A stretch of 64,000 nucleotides of DNA from Enchytraeus crypticus (GCA_905160935.1 CAJHZI010000696.1:758501-822500); one strand, 5' to 3'; numbered from the stretch's first letter, positions 24,010 through 35,657 are shown. The notes: generated from the letters alone by a model not told the origin. Translations and numbers: made by a program.

Positions 24010-24432
24010 ACGGGGGCAGCTGCTCCTCAAATTGTTGTACAGCCCACAAGGGCTGCCACCCAGCGCCCCCCATCCAAAGAAATTAGCACTAATTAACCAA
24101 TTGTGCCATATGCACTACCATGTTAACCTGTCTGGAATGTGTGTAAACATGTATGTGCCTGGAATGTGTGTACAGATGTTTGTGCCTGGAATACGTGTAC
24201 ATATGTATGTGCCTCGAATGTGTGTACACATATTTGTGCCTGGAATGTGTGTACACATGTATGTGCCTGGAATACGTGTACAGATATATGTGCCTCGAAT
24301 GTGACGGGGGCAGCTGCTCCTCAAAATGTTGTACAGCCCACAAGGGCTGCCACCCAGCGCCCCCATCCAAAGAAATTAGCACTAATTAACCAATTGTGCC
24401 ATATGCACTACCATGTTAACCTGTCTGGAATG
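24010..24432 (+). repeat. Direct duplication of a 130-bp block
   Basis: The block acgggggcagctgctcctca ... ccatgttaacctgtctggaa occurs at 24010-24139 and 24304-24432, each just before a run of the 27-bp minisatellite. The whole 290-bp unit (block plus array) was evidently duplicated. Confidence 0.85.
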
Positions 24433-24650
24433 TGGCGGAATACGTGCACACATGTTTGTGCCTGGAATGTGTGTACACATGTATGTGCCTGGAATACGTG
24501 TACAGATGTATGTGCCTGGAATGTGTGTACAGATGTTTGTGCCTGGAATACGTGTACACATGTTTGTGCCTGGAATGTGTGTACACATGTATGTGCCTAG
24601 AATGTGTGTACACATGTATGTGCCTAGAATGTGTGTACAGATGTCTGGGC
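24125..24650 (+). repeat. 27-bp minisatellite in two runs
   Basis: Unit gtgcctggaatgtgtgtaca plus catgtat, with tg/ac and cgtg variants; about 6 then 9 copies, separated by the duplicated 130-bp block. Because 27 is a multiple of 3, every frame stays open, giving false Cys/Tyr/Val-rich ORFs. Confidence 0.9.
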
Positions 24651-25760
24651 CTATAAGCTTACGGTGTATATCATGGTTATTGTTTATCTATAGAAGCACA
24701 AATTACGATGCAGCTCGTATTTGCAATGTCTATCATTAATCGGCAAAAATGAATCTATGCACATATGCAGTAGAAGTTATGGAATTTCTAAGTTTTATCA
24801 GATTTTTCCAGTTTGGATCATTTTAAGGCTTATCGGTATCGATAGTGTGCCTCTCGCGCTTCTCGTTTGATGGCTAACGTATAAACGTAAACTGTTAGGT
24901 AATGTAATGTATAAACACATAGATGTAATTTAATGTATATACGTATAATGTATAAATGTAAAAAAGGCTAAAATTGATGTAATGATAAGTGGTCTTTCGC
25001 AATGGGTTTCCTAAGCAAATCTGTTTTGAAGGAATCACATGATAGCTATGATTTAATGTCAGTCTAAAATCATAAATATGTTAACTAATGAAAAACTAAC
25101 TTTAAATTCTTGCAAAAATATGTCAACTGAAATCTAAGTAACTATAATTCATAATTATTATATTGTTCATAATACGTGCTAAGGACGAGATTATGACGGT
25201 GGATTTTGTGCATTAATTTGTCATCTATCAACTGAAGTAGGAGAGGATTGCAGTCAGTTTTCAATGAAATGATAAGTTTGTCAGTTCCTCCTGTGACAAA
25301 AATACTATTCTTCGCGCGTCAATCAAACCTCACCCGTCTCCTAGGCTCTCCAGCTTCCACTACCATCTCCTTCCATCCTACCATCCCCCAACCAGGCCTT
25401 CCTGAAGTCCCTTCCAGGCTTATCAGCCGTCAATTCTAATTCAAAGCGCCGACCCCGGAAATAGAAGGAAGCGGTGTGTACCGGGAAATTGTGCGGAGAT
25501 CACGTGACACGATTGAAGCAGAAAAAAGTTAAATTTCGTCTTACCGTGCACTAGAATCTTCTTATTCTATATCCCATGTCCCTGCTTCTGATGGAAGCTA
25601 CGAAACCACCAGTTCCGATTGATGCTACATTTTTCTACTACTCTATTGTCCATTACTTCAGATGTACATCATTTTGTTCTAACGCTTAAATCTGATTTCT
25701 CTTATTTCCACTGACTCTTAAAGACACTTGCTGTTTACAACATGCGTCTATTATACGAGG

Positions 25761-25863
25761 GTAAAAGCTGGTAAAGCTAAGGTTAACGTCAGTTTCCTCA
25801 CTCGAAAGCGATGTCAGTGACGGACGAGCCCAGGATTTGAACCCGCATCAACTGATCCGCGGT
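25761..25863 (-). mobile_element. tRNA-derived SINE, copy 2 (truncated)
   Basis: Reverse complement of the family: the 3' tail, body and B box (ggatttgaacccg) are present, but the copy stops at the ccgcggatcagt region, so the A-box end is missing. Also annotated by match to copies 1 and 3-5. Confidence 0.75.
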
Positions 25864-26234
25864 TATTATAACATATCCGTGCCAGTTGCGTTCCGTTTTA
25901 ATTTCAGAGAATGAAAGTTAAAAACAAAAAAATTTTTGCTTTATGATGTTAAGCGTCGGTTAATATGCAGATATAAATAATCAGCTACGGGCTTTATCGA
26001 TAACACTAATTTATTAGCGATTGACATAGCAACTCGACAAAGTACTCCACAGCTAAATATTTTTAAAAATCTTGCGATTACTTATGCTTGAAAGGCTGGA
26101 ATTAAGGACAAATTTAAACGAAACATTTTCTGCTTTATTAGTTTACAGACATTTCGTTCAGGTGCGGTACAACTTATTCAAATCCACTGGTAAATCCTAA
26201 TTTATAAATTGCTTGTTTCTGAGAGAAACAAGTC

Positions 26235-26480
26235 CTAGGGTCGGGAAACGAATGGACCTTCTCCACTCTTCTTTGTCCCATACCGTATCAAAATCTCTTC
26301 CATTCATTTTAGAAAATTATGTGGCAATTTCTGGAGCCTATAGGCGCTCACCAACCGAATGTCCTGTCTGAGGTTGATTTGGATCGTAGTGCTTTAGTCG
26401 CCTTCTACGACTCGTGCAGCCACCGGTTGGTCTAATCTTCAAACAACCCGGACACAACACGGGGAATTAACCATTAGCGA
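26235..26480 (-). repeat. Family I repeat lacking the ATG tail
   Basis: ggtcgggaaacgaatggacc ... ggcgctcaccaaccgaatgt ... caacccggacacaacacggg, complementary to 40885-41193. Confidence 0.7.
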
Positions 26481-26909
26481 TCAACTGCTTCAAATCAAAC
26501 TGCTCAGCATATTTTATCAGGCAGCATGGTTTTAAAGTTTAGTAAATAAACGAGAAATATTTCCTTGGCTTGCAACCGAACTGTAAATCTTTCAGAATTC
26601 TGTCAATATTTTCTTGTTTGTCAAACTTCAAATAGTTTCAGTGAATTTTTAGAGTTTGATCGAGATTTGCCCCGTATCGATTTATCTAAAACCTTTTGAT
26701 CTTCTAGTAGATCAGTAGATCGATTGGAAAAGTTCGTGACACCGTGTGTCTAGTACGACCTGATCTTCCACCCGAATCTACTTTTTAAAATTTCTGCAAC
26801 AGAAATGAACTGCTGCGTGTCGGCGTGTCTGTGAGTCTGCGTGTCCCTGATCCTCATTTCCCCTGAATCAATACTATCATTTCTAATGGAAACGATAGCA
26901 ATGGTGGCG

Positions 26910-27048
26910 GGCTGGAGTCAGTGGCGAAGTCGGTAAGATACTCGACCGCAGATCAGCATGTGTGGGGTTCAAATCCTGGGCTAGCCCGTCACTGACTTCG
27001 TTTTCGAGTGAGGAAACTTACGTTAACCTTAGCTTTACCAGCTTTTTA
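26910..27048 (+). mobile_element. tRNA-derived SINE, copy 3
   Basis: Full-length: gctggagtcagtggcgaagt, ggttcaaatcctgggc, cgttttcgagtgaggaaac and the ttagctttaccagc 3' end. Confidence 0.8.
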
Positions 27049-27543
27049 ATTACCAATTTCTAACTATTGCTGTCAGACGTTATTGAAATTTGAACCATAT
27101 AGACAAAGGATATGTTGTTTTTAAAAACTAATTATTGACTTGGAATTGACTATGTATTTATTTCCAATCACTAGCTCTTATATTGTGCAATATTTAAATA
27201 GATCTAAGACAGTAATTTTATGGTCAAAATCATAGTAGGCCTATAGCTTTACTTATACTCGATTTAACAGATATTTAAATAAAATAGTAATTTCAAGGTT
27301 GAAATCATAGTACTGCTTTACTTATACTTGATTTAACAGATATTTAAATAAGTAATTTTAAGTTTGAAATCATATTATAGCTTTATATGCTTGATTTAAC
27401 GGAGTTCTCAGTTTGACTCGTATTCAGATCGAAATTTGTCAGCATTAGCTTATGATTACAATTGAACTCTTCCTGTAAAGTAGTCTTGAAGACCGAGTTC
27501 GGCCATGACACTGCTATATAAGTTTTCGTTGTTAATATTAAAT

Positions 27544-27857
27544 TGGTTAATTAAAGTGGGGGGAGGGGATGCAGGAGAGCTCAGTTCCGCTAGTAAACAA
27601 TGTTTCTCAGGTGTATTCTCCTGCCAGGGCCTCTACATGGCTGGAGCCAGTGGCAATGTCGGTAAGATACTCGACCGCGGATTAGTATGTGCGGGGTTCA
27701 AATCCTGGGCTCGACCGTCACTGACATCGCCTTCGAGTGAGAAAACTGACGTTAACATTAGCTTAACATTATTAGCTTAAACAGATGCTAGGTTAACTAG
27801 GGGGACCAGAAAAATTCTGACCGTTCCACTGGCTCTCAATTCTCACTTTAATCAGCC
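27544..27857. mobile_element. Second MITE copy, split by a tRNA-SINE
   Basis: Left part 27544-27639 (ggttaattaaagtgg, then ctgccagggcc) and right part about 27782-27857 (accagaaaaattctgaccg ... tctcactttaatc) match the two halves of the MITE at 63619-63796. Between them sits a SINE (27640-27781). The MITE is therefore older than the SINE copy. Confidence 0.65.
27640..27781 (+). mobile_element. tRNA-derived SINE, copy 4, inside a MITE
   Basis: gctggagccagtggcaatgt through gttaacattagcttaac; B box ggttcaaatcc intact. It interrupts the MITE at 27544-27857. Confidence 0.8.
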
Positions 27858-27882
27858 TTTGTTAATGCCCTCATTAGAGATG

Positions 27883-28450
27883 TGAGCTTGTTTTAAAACA
27901 AATGCTTTTTTATATAAAAAACCCATTTTTTGTTTTAAAACAAAGAATATAAAAAACATTTTTCTAAAAAAATTAAAAAATAACAATTGAGTTTCTTTTG
28001 TAGTTTGTATTATATCTTTTGCAAACAATTAGTGATCATTATGGATATTAGAAATGCAGTACTAACAGAATATTTCACAGTTATTGACTCATGAGTCTCA
28101 TTCCTGAATCTGATTCCTAAATGTAATCAGTCAGCAAGTCTAAATTTCTCACACATAATTGTTTTGTTTTCTTTATCAGTTTCATCATGCCTTAGATTAG
28201 GACTCTGGCGTCCAAGAGAAGATGATGATGTTTTATTCGTATTTTTGGCTTTGCAATATGCTTAAGTTTCTGAAGAACTTTAAATTAGCATAGGGCTTAC
28301 TGGTTAATGCTAAGGTATGTTGATATATTTGGGCAACAAACTATAAATGAAGAACAATACTTATTCTCCGAGAAAATGACTTTGCGATTACAATTATTAT
28401 TGCTTTCAGAAACTGTAGTTATTATTTCTTACTTATTTCTATAAATAGAG
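27883..28450 (+). repeat. Left copy of a repeat flanking the FBXL unit
   Basis: cttgttttaaaacaa, then ttcttttgtagtttgtatta and gcaaacaattagtgatcatt and later gactttgcgattacaattat align in order with 32215-32480 on the same strand. Confidence 0.6.
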
Positions 28451-30540
28451 AGCTATTTTTAGAGCTACTGGCCTTTTTCAATTGCGTTGTTACTGTCGTC
28501 GTAAATGAATAACAAAGAAGTCAGTAAATTGGCTTACCATCGGTTTGGTTGAAATATCAGTGTACTTGCTTATACTATCTGTTAATTCCCCGTAAAAGTG
28601 TGATGACTCGCTCTCAAGGTTGAACGATATAGCCAATAGGAAATAAGTAAACAGACACTAAAAGGTGAAAGTCGGACGCAGTGTATTGATAAACAAATGC
28701 TGTTTTTGCACTGTCGATCCCAGCAGTTTGATTTTAAAAGCACAAAATAATCGTTTTAACGGTCTTTCTTTCTTATTAGAAGATAAGAATGGTAAAATGC
28801 TTTCCAGCGGTATGTAATCATCAGCTTCTACGGGGAAAATGCCAATATCAATGTCAATTTAAGGAACAATTTATAATTTTTCTTGTATTTGTCAGTGTTT
28901 TCAATGCATTGTTTCGAAACAAAACGACAATCAGCTGTAGCGTCGTCACGTGAACGGTGACTTAATGACTTTTACGCAGGATTGAGTTTCATTGTCAGTT
29001 TTACTGAATCGCCATGATTCTCTGATTGGCTGAGAATTCTAGAACATTTATTCTTGCTGGGTTAAAGTTTGAACGTAACCTTCATGTTTTATGACTGTGG
29101 ATCTACCTCATAAATAATGCCAAATGATTCGTTAAACTACGTTCATGAATTTTCAGTGGATAGAGACGATTGACGATAGGAATACGACAAGTCTACATTT
29201 GATCTGCGATCACTGCAGCCCTTCAATTTTCTCAAGATTTCTGTAGTCTAACTTCAGCAATTAATTTCAGCTGTGACTTTTGCAATAATGACGCTTTAGG
29301 CATGTATAATAAAATTTGAAAAATCAGTTTTTAAAAATCATTTGCGAAATTTTAGCTGATTGACTTCAAGAACTAAACACTTAGGCTATTCATCAAGTTT
29401 AGCCTACAGGCACTGCAGCAATTTCTCTTCCTCGCTACGATAATTATACATGTAAGTGATTTCTGTTGACTTTTCGCAAGTTTTGTACATGTGGGCCTAA
29501 TCAAACTTCAGAATCTCAGCAATATTTTAACTCCTGAATTAATCAATTTAAACTTTCTGTCTCCTTCCTCTCTCTCTCTCGTTTCGATGTAGCGAGTTAC
29601 AGGTCCAATGTATATATTCATATACGGAGTCTTCTTTCTAGAGACAGTCAGTCGCTAACTAAAGATACAGTTAATTTTTATAAGTTGCAGTTTAAAAGAA
29701 ATTAATCTTTTCATGTGCATAAAAGAATAAACTAATCTCAGCGTTATGAAATAACAAAGTAAACATACTTCTTTACAGGTAAACAGTACTCAAGCGATAC
29801 TTTTATTTGTAACAAAGTACCCAATAAGTGTGGGTATTTTTATTTCCAACGAAGTACTTTTTACTTTTACTTTGAGCCGCTGAAGTACAAAAGTTGCTTT
29901 ACTTTTTGAAAACAGTATGAATAGCTATCGCTAAGTTTTTACTAATTAATAAAGTTTTTAATACTGAGACTAAGAATTAATACTGGCATTTACTAACTTT
30001 TCCTTGATCAGTTGATAGTTTAATCCTATGTTGTTGGTAAACTATTGTTCTGAATTTTTTGGTATTCACTAAGAAATGTTGCGTGGTTATTAGCTACAAG
30101 GTCAACCGCCAAAATTATGCCGGCTGATCGACCAATCGACCTATTTGCTGAGTACTTCTTAAAACACTAGTTAATCTTTAATGTATCTAAAAGAATCAGT
30201 TAAACTTTTAGTTTCTAACTTTTAAACTAAGCACTACCCACCACTACCGCTTCCACGTCCCAAAAAGAGCACTCCATAGATCAAAAATTAATTGCATCAA
30301 AAATTATGGCTATTCATAATAAATATTTTACGTACAGTTCACGATCTGTTGGGCCCGCCCCCTTTCAGGTTCACCGTTAAAAATGTAATCAGTAGCCTCT
30401 GTTCGCGGGGAAGGCGTGGGTGGTAGTAACAAATTTAAAATATGAGAGTAAAAACGAGTGTAAGTAGACAATGACCTTTGTCCCGGAGACAATGCCCCAA
30501 ATAATGTTTACTGCTAATAATAATAATTATTTAATAATAA
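28450..30540. other. Intergenic, upstream of the FBXL unit
   Basis: No coding signal. A locally GC-richer patch at 30340-30500 could be an old promoter or another repeat. 30515-30555 is ATA repeats abutting the F-box fragment. Confidence 0.4.
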
Positions 30541-30556
30541 TAATAATGTTTATTTG

Positions 30557-30625
30557 ACTGCTCTAGACCTCGCCAGAGCGGAACAGGTTTGTACTACAAG
30601 AAGAGACCTTGCTAAGCGTCAGTAG
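30557..30625 (+). pseudogene. C-terminal half of an F-box, in frame with the LRR unit but closed by TAG
   Basis: In the LRR frame the codons read TALDLARAEQVCTTRRDLAK, then RQ and TAG (30623-30625), and the LRR frame continues KLKQPFDLDELW. DLARAEQVC..RRDLA matches the second half of an F-box; the family's Trp in VC..W..LA is Arg here. Upstream sequence dissolves into ATA/TTA repeats, so the N-terminal half (LP.E.L..IF.FL) is missing. The F-box recruits Skp1, so loss of half of it argues against a working SCF subunit. Confidence 0.5.
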
Positions 30626-31858
30626 AAGTTGAAGCAGCCTTTCGATCTTGATGAGCTGTGGACAGGAAAGCTAAGTCCAAGCGGACAAGAAGTTAACGGA
30701 AACCCGGTACCACTGTACACAGAAGACTGTGAAAAGGAAAATGTCGAAGATGACATTCGTGACATGATTGAGAAGGGGTGTGTGAACCTCAAGTCAGCCA
30801 GTCTCGCTGGACCGCTTTATTCTGAAATCATGAACAGCACGCTGCAGCTGATAACTGCACGAAATCCTGATCTAAGACAACTGGAAATCGACATTCAATT
30901 CTTGAATGACGACGGGTATCTACGTGTGGCTTCACTCTCAAACCTCCAGGTTCTCTATATATGTGGATTCTTCCCATCTGAAGCAGGGTTCAAAAGAATT
31001 GTGGAAGATTGTCCAAAGCTGATTCACCTAACGTTCGAGTTCAACTACAGGATTGGAGAATCATTTATGAAATCATTCGGTCCTGGACTAACGACGTTAA
31101 AGCTGTTCAGCCCATACAATCTGAAGGACAAAGGCATAGCCCACCTGTCTTCCCGTTGTCACAATCTGAAAGAACTGGCGCTCATCGCCGGCTCACGGCT
31201 TTCGACTCGTGCAGTGCAGAACATTACAGATGCTTCCTTCAGCAAATCACTCGAGGTCTTGGAGATTAGCGGAGCAGTTAGAGAAAGAGCCAAGTCCTGT
31301 CAAGCAATTATTAAGTTATCGAACTTCTCGAGACTTAAGAGCTTCTCGATGAGATTCTGCCCTTTCCTGCACGATGGCATTCTACTAGCACTTGCTAAAG
31401 AGTGTCGTGGACTACAGGCTTTGACTATAAATCCCATCAACAATTATTTCAACAGACGGGTCAGTGACGTAGGGTTGAGAGGCGTGGTAAATCAATGTCA
31501 GCAGCTGACTGATTTAACTATTAGCTTCTCTGCTCATATCACAGATAACTGCCTCGCCACATTCAAGCAAAGCAAACTTCAGCGATTCACAGCTCAGTAC
31601 ACCAACATAGGAAACAATGGACTGGTCAGTCTGATAAAGGCGTGCCCAAACCTAAGAATGATTCACCTCTACGGATGTCCAAAGATCAATAGGGAATCAG
31701 TCACGCTACTGTGTGATGCAAGAAACGATGCGACCAAACGAGACTGTGAAATTGAGCTTGGAGGCATTAAAGAGAGCAGCGAAGCTCAGAAATATGGAGA
31801 GCAACATTTACCGGAGGGGTTGCGAATGACCACAAAGAAGATTATAGATAAAGTATGA
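30626..31858 (+). CDS. Leucine-rich repeat protein of F-box (FBXL/AMN1) type, intronless
   Basis: Open for about 410 codons to a TGA at 31856-31858. Only a TTG (30629) begins near the 5' end; the first in-frame ATG is 30764 (MIEKGC), giving about 364 residues. From roughly residue 80 there are successive 24-28-residue LRRs of the cysteine-containing class, e.g. CPKLIHLTFEF, CHNLKELALIAG, CRGLQALTINP, CQQLTDLTIS and CPNLRMIHLYGCPKIN, with GL..L or GI..L between them. These are the substrate-binding repeats of SCF ubiquitin-ligase FBXL subunits. The C-terminal 40 residues are charged and not LRR. Immediately upstream lies half an F-box in the same frame, cut off by a TAG. Lack of introns plus that stop suggests a retrocopy or decaying gene; a shorter functional protein from 30764 is the alternative. 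The LRR part itself has no frameshift or stop. Confidence 0.7.
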   Translation, partial: KLKQPFDLDELWTGKLSPSGQEVNGNPVPLYTEDCEKENVEDDIRDMIEKGCVNLKSASLAGPLYSEIMNSTLQLITARNPDLRQLEIDIQFLNDDGYLRVASLSNLQVLYICGFFPSEAGFKRIVEDCPKLIHLTFEFNYRIGESFMKSFGPGLTTLKLFSPYNLKDKGIAHLSSRCHNLKELALIAGSRLSTRAVQNITDASFSKSLEVLEISGAVRERAKSCQAIIKLSNFSRLKSFSMRFCPFLHDGILLALAKECRGLQALTINPINNYFNRRVSDVGLRGVVNQCQQLTDLTISFSAHITDNCLATFKQSKLQRFTAQYTNIGNNGLVSLIKACPNLRMIHLYGCPKINRESVTLLCDARNDATKRDCEIELGGIKESSEAQKYGEQHLPEGLRMTTKKIIDKV

Positions 31859-32214
31859 TGTATCCTCCACTCGCATTACACTACTATTTTGAAGGGAGTG
31901 ACGACGATGATGATGACGATGATAAGGATGATGATGTTGGTAATTAGTTTTCAGATTCCTATTATTATAACAGGACTACCTGTAATTTTCTGTGTTGTCA
32001 TTTTGATGTTAACTGTATATTATTTTCTATAAATACATGTATAATGGACAATTTTAAAAGTTTTCTTATGAATAATTTGCACTCTGAAAAGGTTTCATTA
32101 AACAAATTAACAAGTACGTGTTGTCAAATACTGGCTTATTATGTATTAAGTTAACCGTCTGGGATTGTATTATTTGTGGTACTTAGTTCTCGATATGTGT
32201 GTGCGTGGATATGT

Positions 32215-32690
32215 GATCTTGTTTTAAAACAACAAATGAAAACAAAAACAACACACAAAAACACATTTTCCTAAAAAAATAAATAATAAAAATTTCTTTT
32301 CTTTTGTAGTTTGTATTGTATCATTTGCAAACAACTAATTATTAATATAGAAATTAGAAATACAGTAGGCCTACAAGTAGAATATTTAAAAGTTATTGAG
32401 TATTTATTCTTCAGGAAAATCACTTTGTGATTTACAAATTATTATTTCTTTAAGAAATTATAGTTATTCATAAGCTCTATTTATTAGTCTAAACATAAAA
32501 TAAACCAAAAAGACTTAGCAATGACATGTTGATAGGCACTCTGTTACTTTAAAGTTGTTATAAAAACTTAAGCGTTAAAAAACAACAACAAAAACAATAA
32601 AATGCACAAACCCACAAAAAACAATTTTAAATAAACACAGCCAAACACCTTTTTTTTTCATCACCTAGGCCTAACAGATAACAATTTAAT
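32215..32690 (+). repeat. Right copy of the repeat flanking the FBXL unit
   Basis: Matches 27883-28450 in its first half. Its second half (cttaagcgttaaaaaacaac ... cagccaaacacctttttttt) is repeated again at 33005-33225. No ORF or terminal inverted repeat was found. Confidence 0.6.
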
Positions 32691-32784
32691 GATTGCATAA
32701 TGTAATTGTTATATCATCTTAATATATTAATACATATTTTATAAAATATATAAAATATGTAATAATGCAATTATCATATTATGA

Positions 32785-33230
32785 TAATTGTTATTTCTTA
32801 AACTATGGTATTTTCATAAGATCTATTTATAAATCTCTCTCTCTTAGTGCACTGCCTACTGGCAGGTCCATGGTACATAACGCCTCCACTCTTCTCTGTC
32901 TTCCGCCTTCCTCTTCATTTCCACATATGTGTGGGTCTTAAATCATCAAACATACCTAATCTCGGCCTGCTCCTGCCTCTTTTTCCTTCCATTCTTCCTT
33001 CTTTGAATGGAAGGATTTATAAATATAAACATAAAATATACCAATTAACCTAAGCAATACCATGTAGTTAGACGCTATTTTACTTTAAAAAATTTTACAG
33101 AAATTTAAGCGTTAAAAAACTTAAACTAAACAATTAAAAAACAAATTCAAAATAAAAAAACACAAAAAACACACAGAAAGCAATTTAAAAAAGCACGGCC
33201 AAAAACATGTTTTTTCATCACTAGCCCTCA
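32785..33230 (+). repeat. Third copy (second half), interrupted by an RTE fragment
   Basis: ttatttcttaaactatggta ... aagatctatttataaat, RTE insert, then atttataaatataaacataa ... agcgttaaaaaacttaaact. Counterpart of 32440-32660. Confidence 0.65.
32835..33003 (-). mobile_element. RTE-type LINE 3' fragment flanked by a target duplication
   Basis: Same end as 48515 and 50215. On both sides stands atttataaat, and a second copy of the host repeat (32460-32520) shows the uninterrupted target. It is therefore a young, very 5'-truncated insertion of about 170 bp. Confidence 0.8.
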
Positions 33231-33574
33231 TCAATCAACTGAATATTTGATCTCTGATTTTTAATCCGAAATTCTTTATCGACCTCTCCCTCTTTCTGAA
33301 CATTTCTTTCACTCTATCTTTTGTACTTAGAAAGTTCAGTTCAAAGACCCTTACATTTATTTGTATCCACATTCAACCAAGACGGTAAGTAAAAGAATAT
33401 CCATGGGCGAATCAGTTAAACCATTCACAAGTGGTATTCAGTAGTAAAAGAAATTAAGCTCTTAGCCTATTCTGGAAAATGGCTTTGGTGTATTTTTAAA
33501 TTGTCTTTTTCATCTTCTTTGTAGTCGCCTATGTGGACATGGACAGTATAAGTTTGTTCTGACTCTGTCTGGCT

Positions 33575-34070
33575 TCAACCCATTCAACTCATTCAATCCA
33601 TTCGACTCATTCAACCCATTCAACCAATTCGACTCATTCAACCCATTTAACCAATTCGCCTCATTCAACCCATTCAATCCATTCGACTCATTCAACCAAT
33701 TCGACTCATTCAACCCATTCAACCAATTCGACTCATTCAACCCATTCAATCCATTCGACTCATTCAACCCATTCAATCCATTCAACCCATTCAATCCATT
33801 CAACCCATTCAACCCATTCGACTCATTCAACCCATTCAACCAATTCGACTCATTCAACCAATTCAGCCCATTCAACCCATTTAACCAATTCAACCAATTC
33901 AATCCATTCAACCCATTCTATCAATTCAATCCATTCAGTCCATTCTACCAATTCAACCCATTCAATCCACAAAACCCATTCAATCCATTAAACCCATTCA
34001 ATCCATTAAACCCATTCAATCCATTCAACCCATTTAATCCATTCAACCCATTCAACCTTATCAACACATT
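33575..34070 (+). repeat. 9-bp minisatellite
   Basis: Unit ttcaaccca with ttcaaccaa, ttcaatcca and ttcgactca variants, about 54 copies. On the minus strand it gives an Asn-Gly-Leu/Glu-Ser-Asn frame of 133 codons, a product of the period. Confidence 0.95.
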
Positions 34071-34084
34071 CTACCATAGCCTGA

Positions 34085-34480
34085 TAGGCCTACATGTGAT
34101 TGACAGCTCTAGTTTAACCATGGCAGGCCTACTTGTGACTGACAGCTCTACTTTAGCCTAGTAGGCCTACATGTGATTGACAGCTCTACTATAGCCTGGC
34201 CGGCCTACATGTGATTGACAGCTCTATTATAGCCTGACAGACCTACATGTGATTGACAGCTCTACTTTAGCCTAGTAGGCCTACATGTGATTGACAGCTC
34301 TACTATAGCCTGGCAGGCCTACATGTGATTGACAGCTCTACTATAGCCTGACAGACCTACATGTGATTGACAGCTCTCCTATAGCCTAGTAGGCCTACAT
34401 GTGATTGACAGCTCTACTCTAGCCTAGTAGGCCTAATGTGATTGACAGCGCTCCTATAACATGGTAGGCCTACAAGCGAT
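34085..34480 (+). repeat. 38-bp tandem repeat
   Basis: Unit tacatgtgattgacagctct plus actatagcctggtaggcc, about 10 copies. It abuts the 9-bp array. Confidence 0.95.
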
Positions 34481-35587
34481 TGACTGGCAGCCAGTGTGTG
34501 AGAGCTCTACACATTGACTGAACGGTTCAGTCTCGCTGTAGTCTGCAGCGTCCGAGGTGTGACGAGCGTTATGTAACGTTAGAACAACTGATCGAACTAA
34601 CGCTAAGGTTTTATAGAGCCTAGTATATCGTCCTACGCAGAGTTTGATTCTAGGCTTTAAATTTATACTTTAAGTTAAGCTTTTAATGCCATATATCATA
34701 TTTTTATATTATTTCAAAAAATTAGAAGTTACAATTAAACTTAAAGACTATGTAAATGAATGCGTTATTCTAAATATTTTGAGCAAAGTAAATTAAATTT
34801 TACGAGTAGGCCTACATGTGATAAGATAAACGCATGTGTTATAGTCTAGGCTTACTGAAAACTGCAGCGGAAAACCACTTTAGGTCCTACGTTTTGCTCG
34901 CTATGAGTAAATTATGATAAAGAGGAACCCATAGTTCATTAGTTTCGTCGTGCATGCACATTTAAAAATGAAATTTTGTCTGTAGGCCTAATTATATTTT
35001 TATACACTGAATCTGAGATCTGATCGAATACTATATAAGACAATTTTGACTGCATCCATATTTGCTTCATAGCATCAACCGGTATAGTGTACGCTCTATG
35101 CAGCGAAATTTTCGCTTGGTTGATCATGATTGGCAAATATTAGAGTTCTGGTTAGAGAGCTCTGACAGCGTTTCATGTAGCTTGACCGTCGCTGATGTTA
35201 CTTGGGTAAACATAAGTTGGAATACCTGGTACTTAAATTTTAATAAATCGCATTTCAGGTGCTTTAGCTTGCATAAACCTCAATTTACTTTACTATTGTG
35301 ATTTTTCTTTTAAAATCGTTATTTACTGTTCCGATGACTTTTAGTACGCTAAATACATGTACATGTATTTGTAATATACATGTAACCTATAGATTGTAAA
35401 ACATATTTTTATACTACGCGTGCATGTGCCTATGAATACATAAGTCTAATAATATACTTCAAAACGATGCAAAAATATAACTGCATATATTGCATTAAAT
35501 AAATATGCTTTCAAGATAAGTATATTGGCCTAAATCTCTCTAAGCGCCTCATTGGTATTATGATTAGATGCTTTTAATATATAAATG

Positions 35588-35588
35588 C

Positions 35589-35654
<66 letters not shown>
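35588..35654. repeat. (TA)n microsatellite
   Basis: TA repeats with one tattta interruption. Confidence 0.95.

Positions 35655-35657
<3 letters not shown>

Larger units (their letters stand above)
23220..26905. other. Intergenic, repeats only
   Basis: Between the listed SINEs, family I copy and 24-kb minisatellite the sequence is unique and AT-rich. A (TA)n run is at 23771-23790. The frame 25248-25439 has no family resemblance. Confidence 0.5.

Noticed and set aside
24089..24739. Several overlapping Cys/Tyr/His-rich frames on both strands
   Set aside because: 27-bp minisatellite; multiples of 3 give open frames in every register.
27505..27780. 91-codon plus frame
   Set aside because: Runs through a MITE half and a SINE.
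33510..33911. 133-codon minus-strand frame rich in Asn-Gly-Leu
   Set aside because: Entirely a by-product of a 9-bp array, whose period keeps all frames open.
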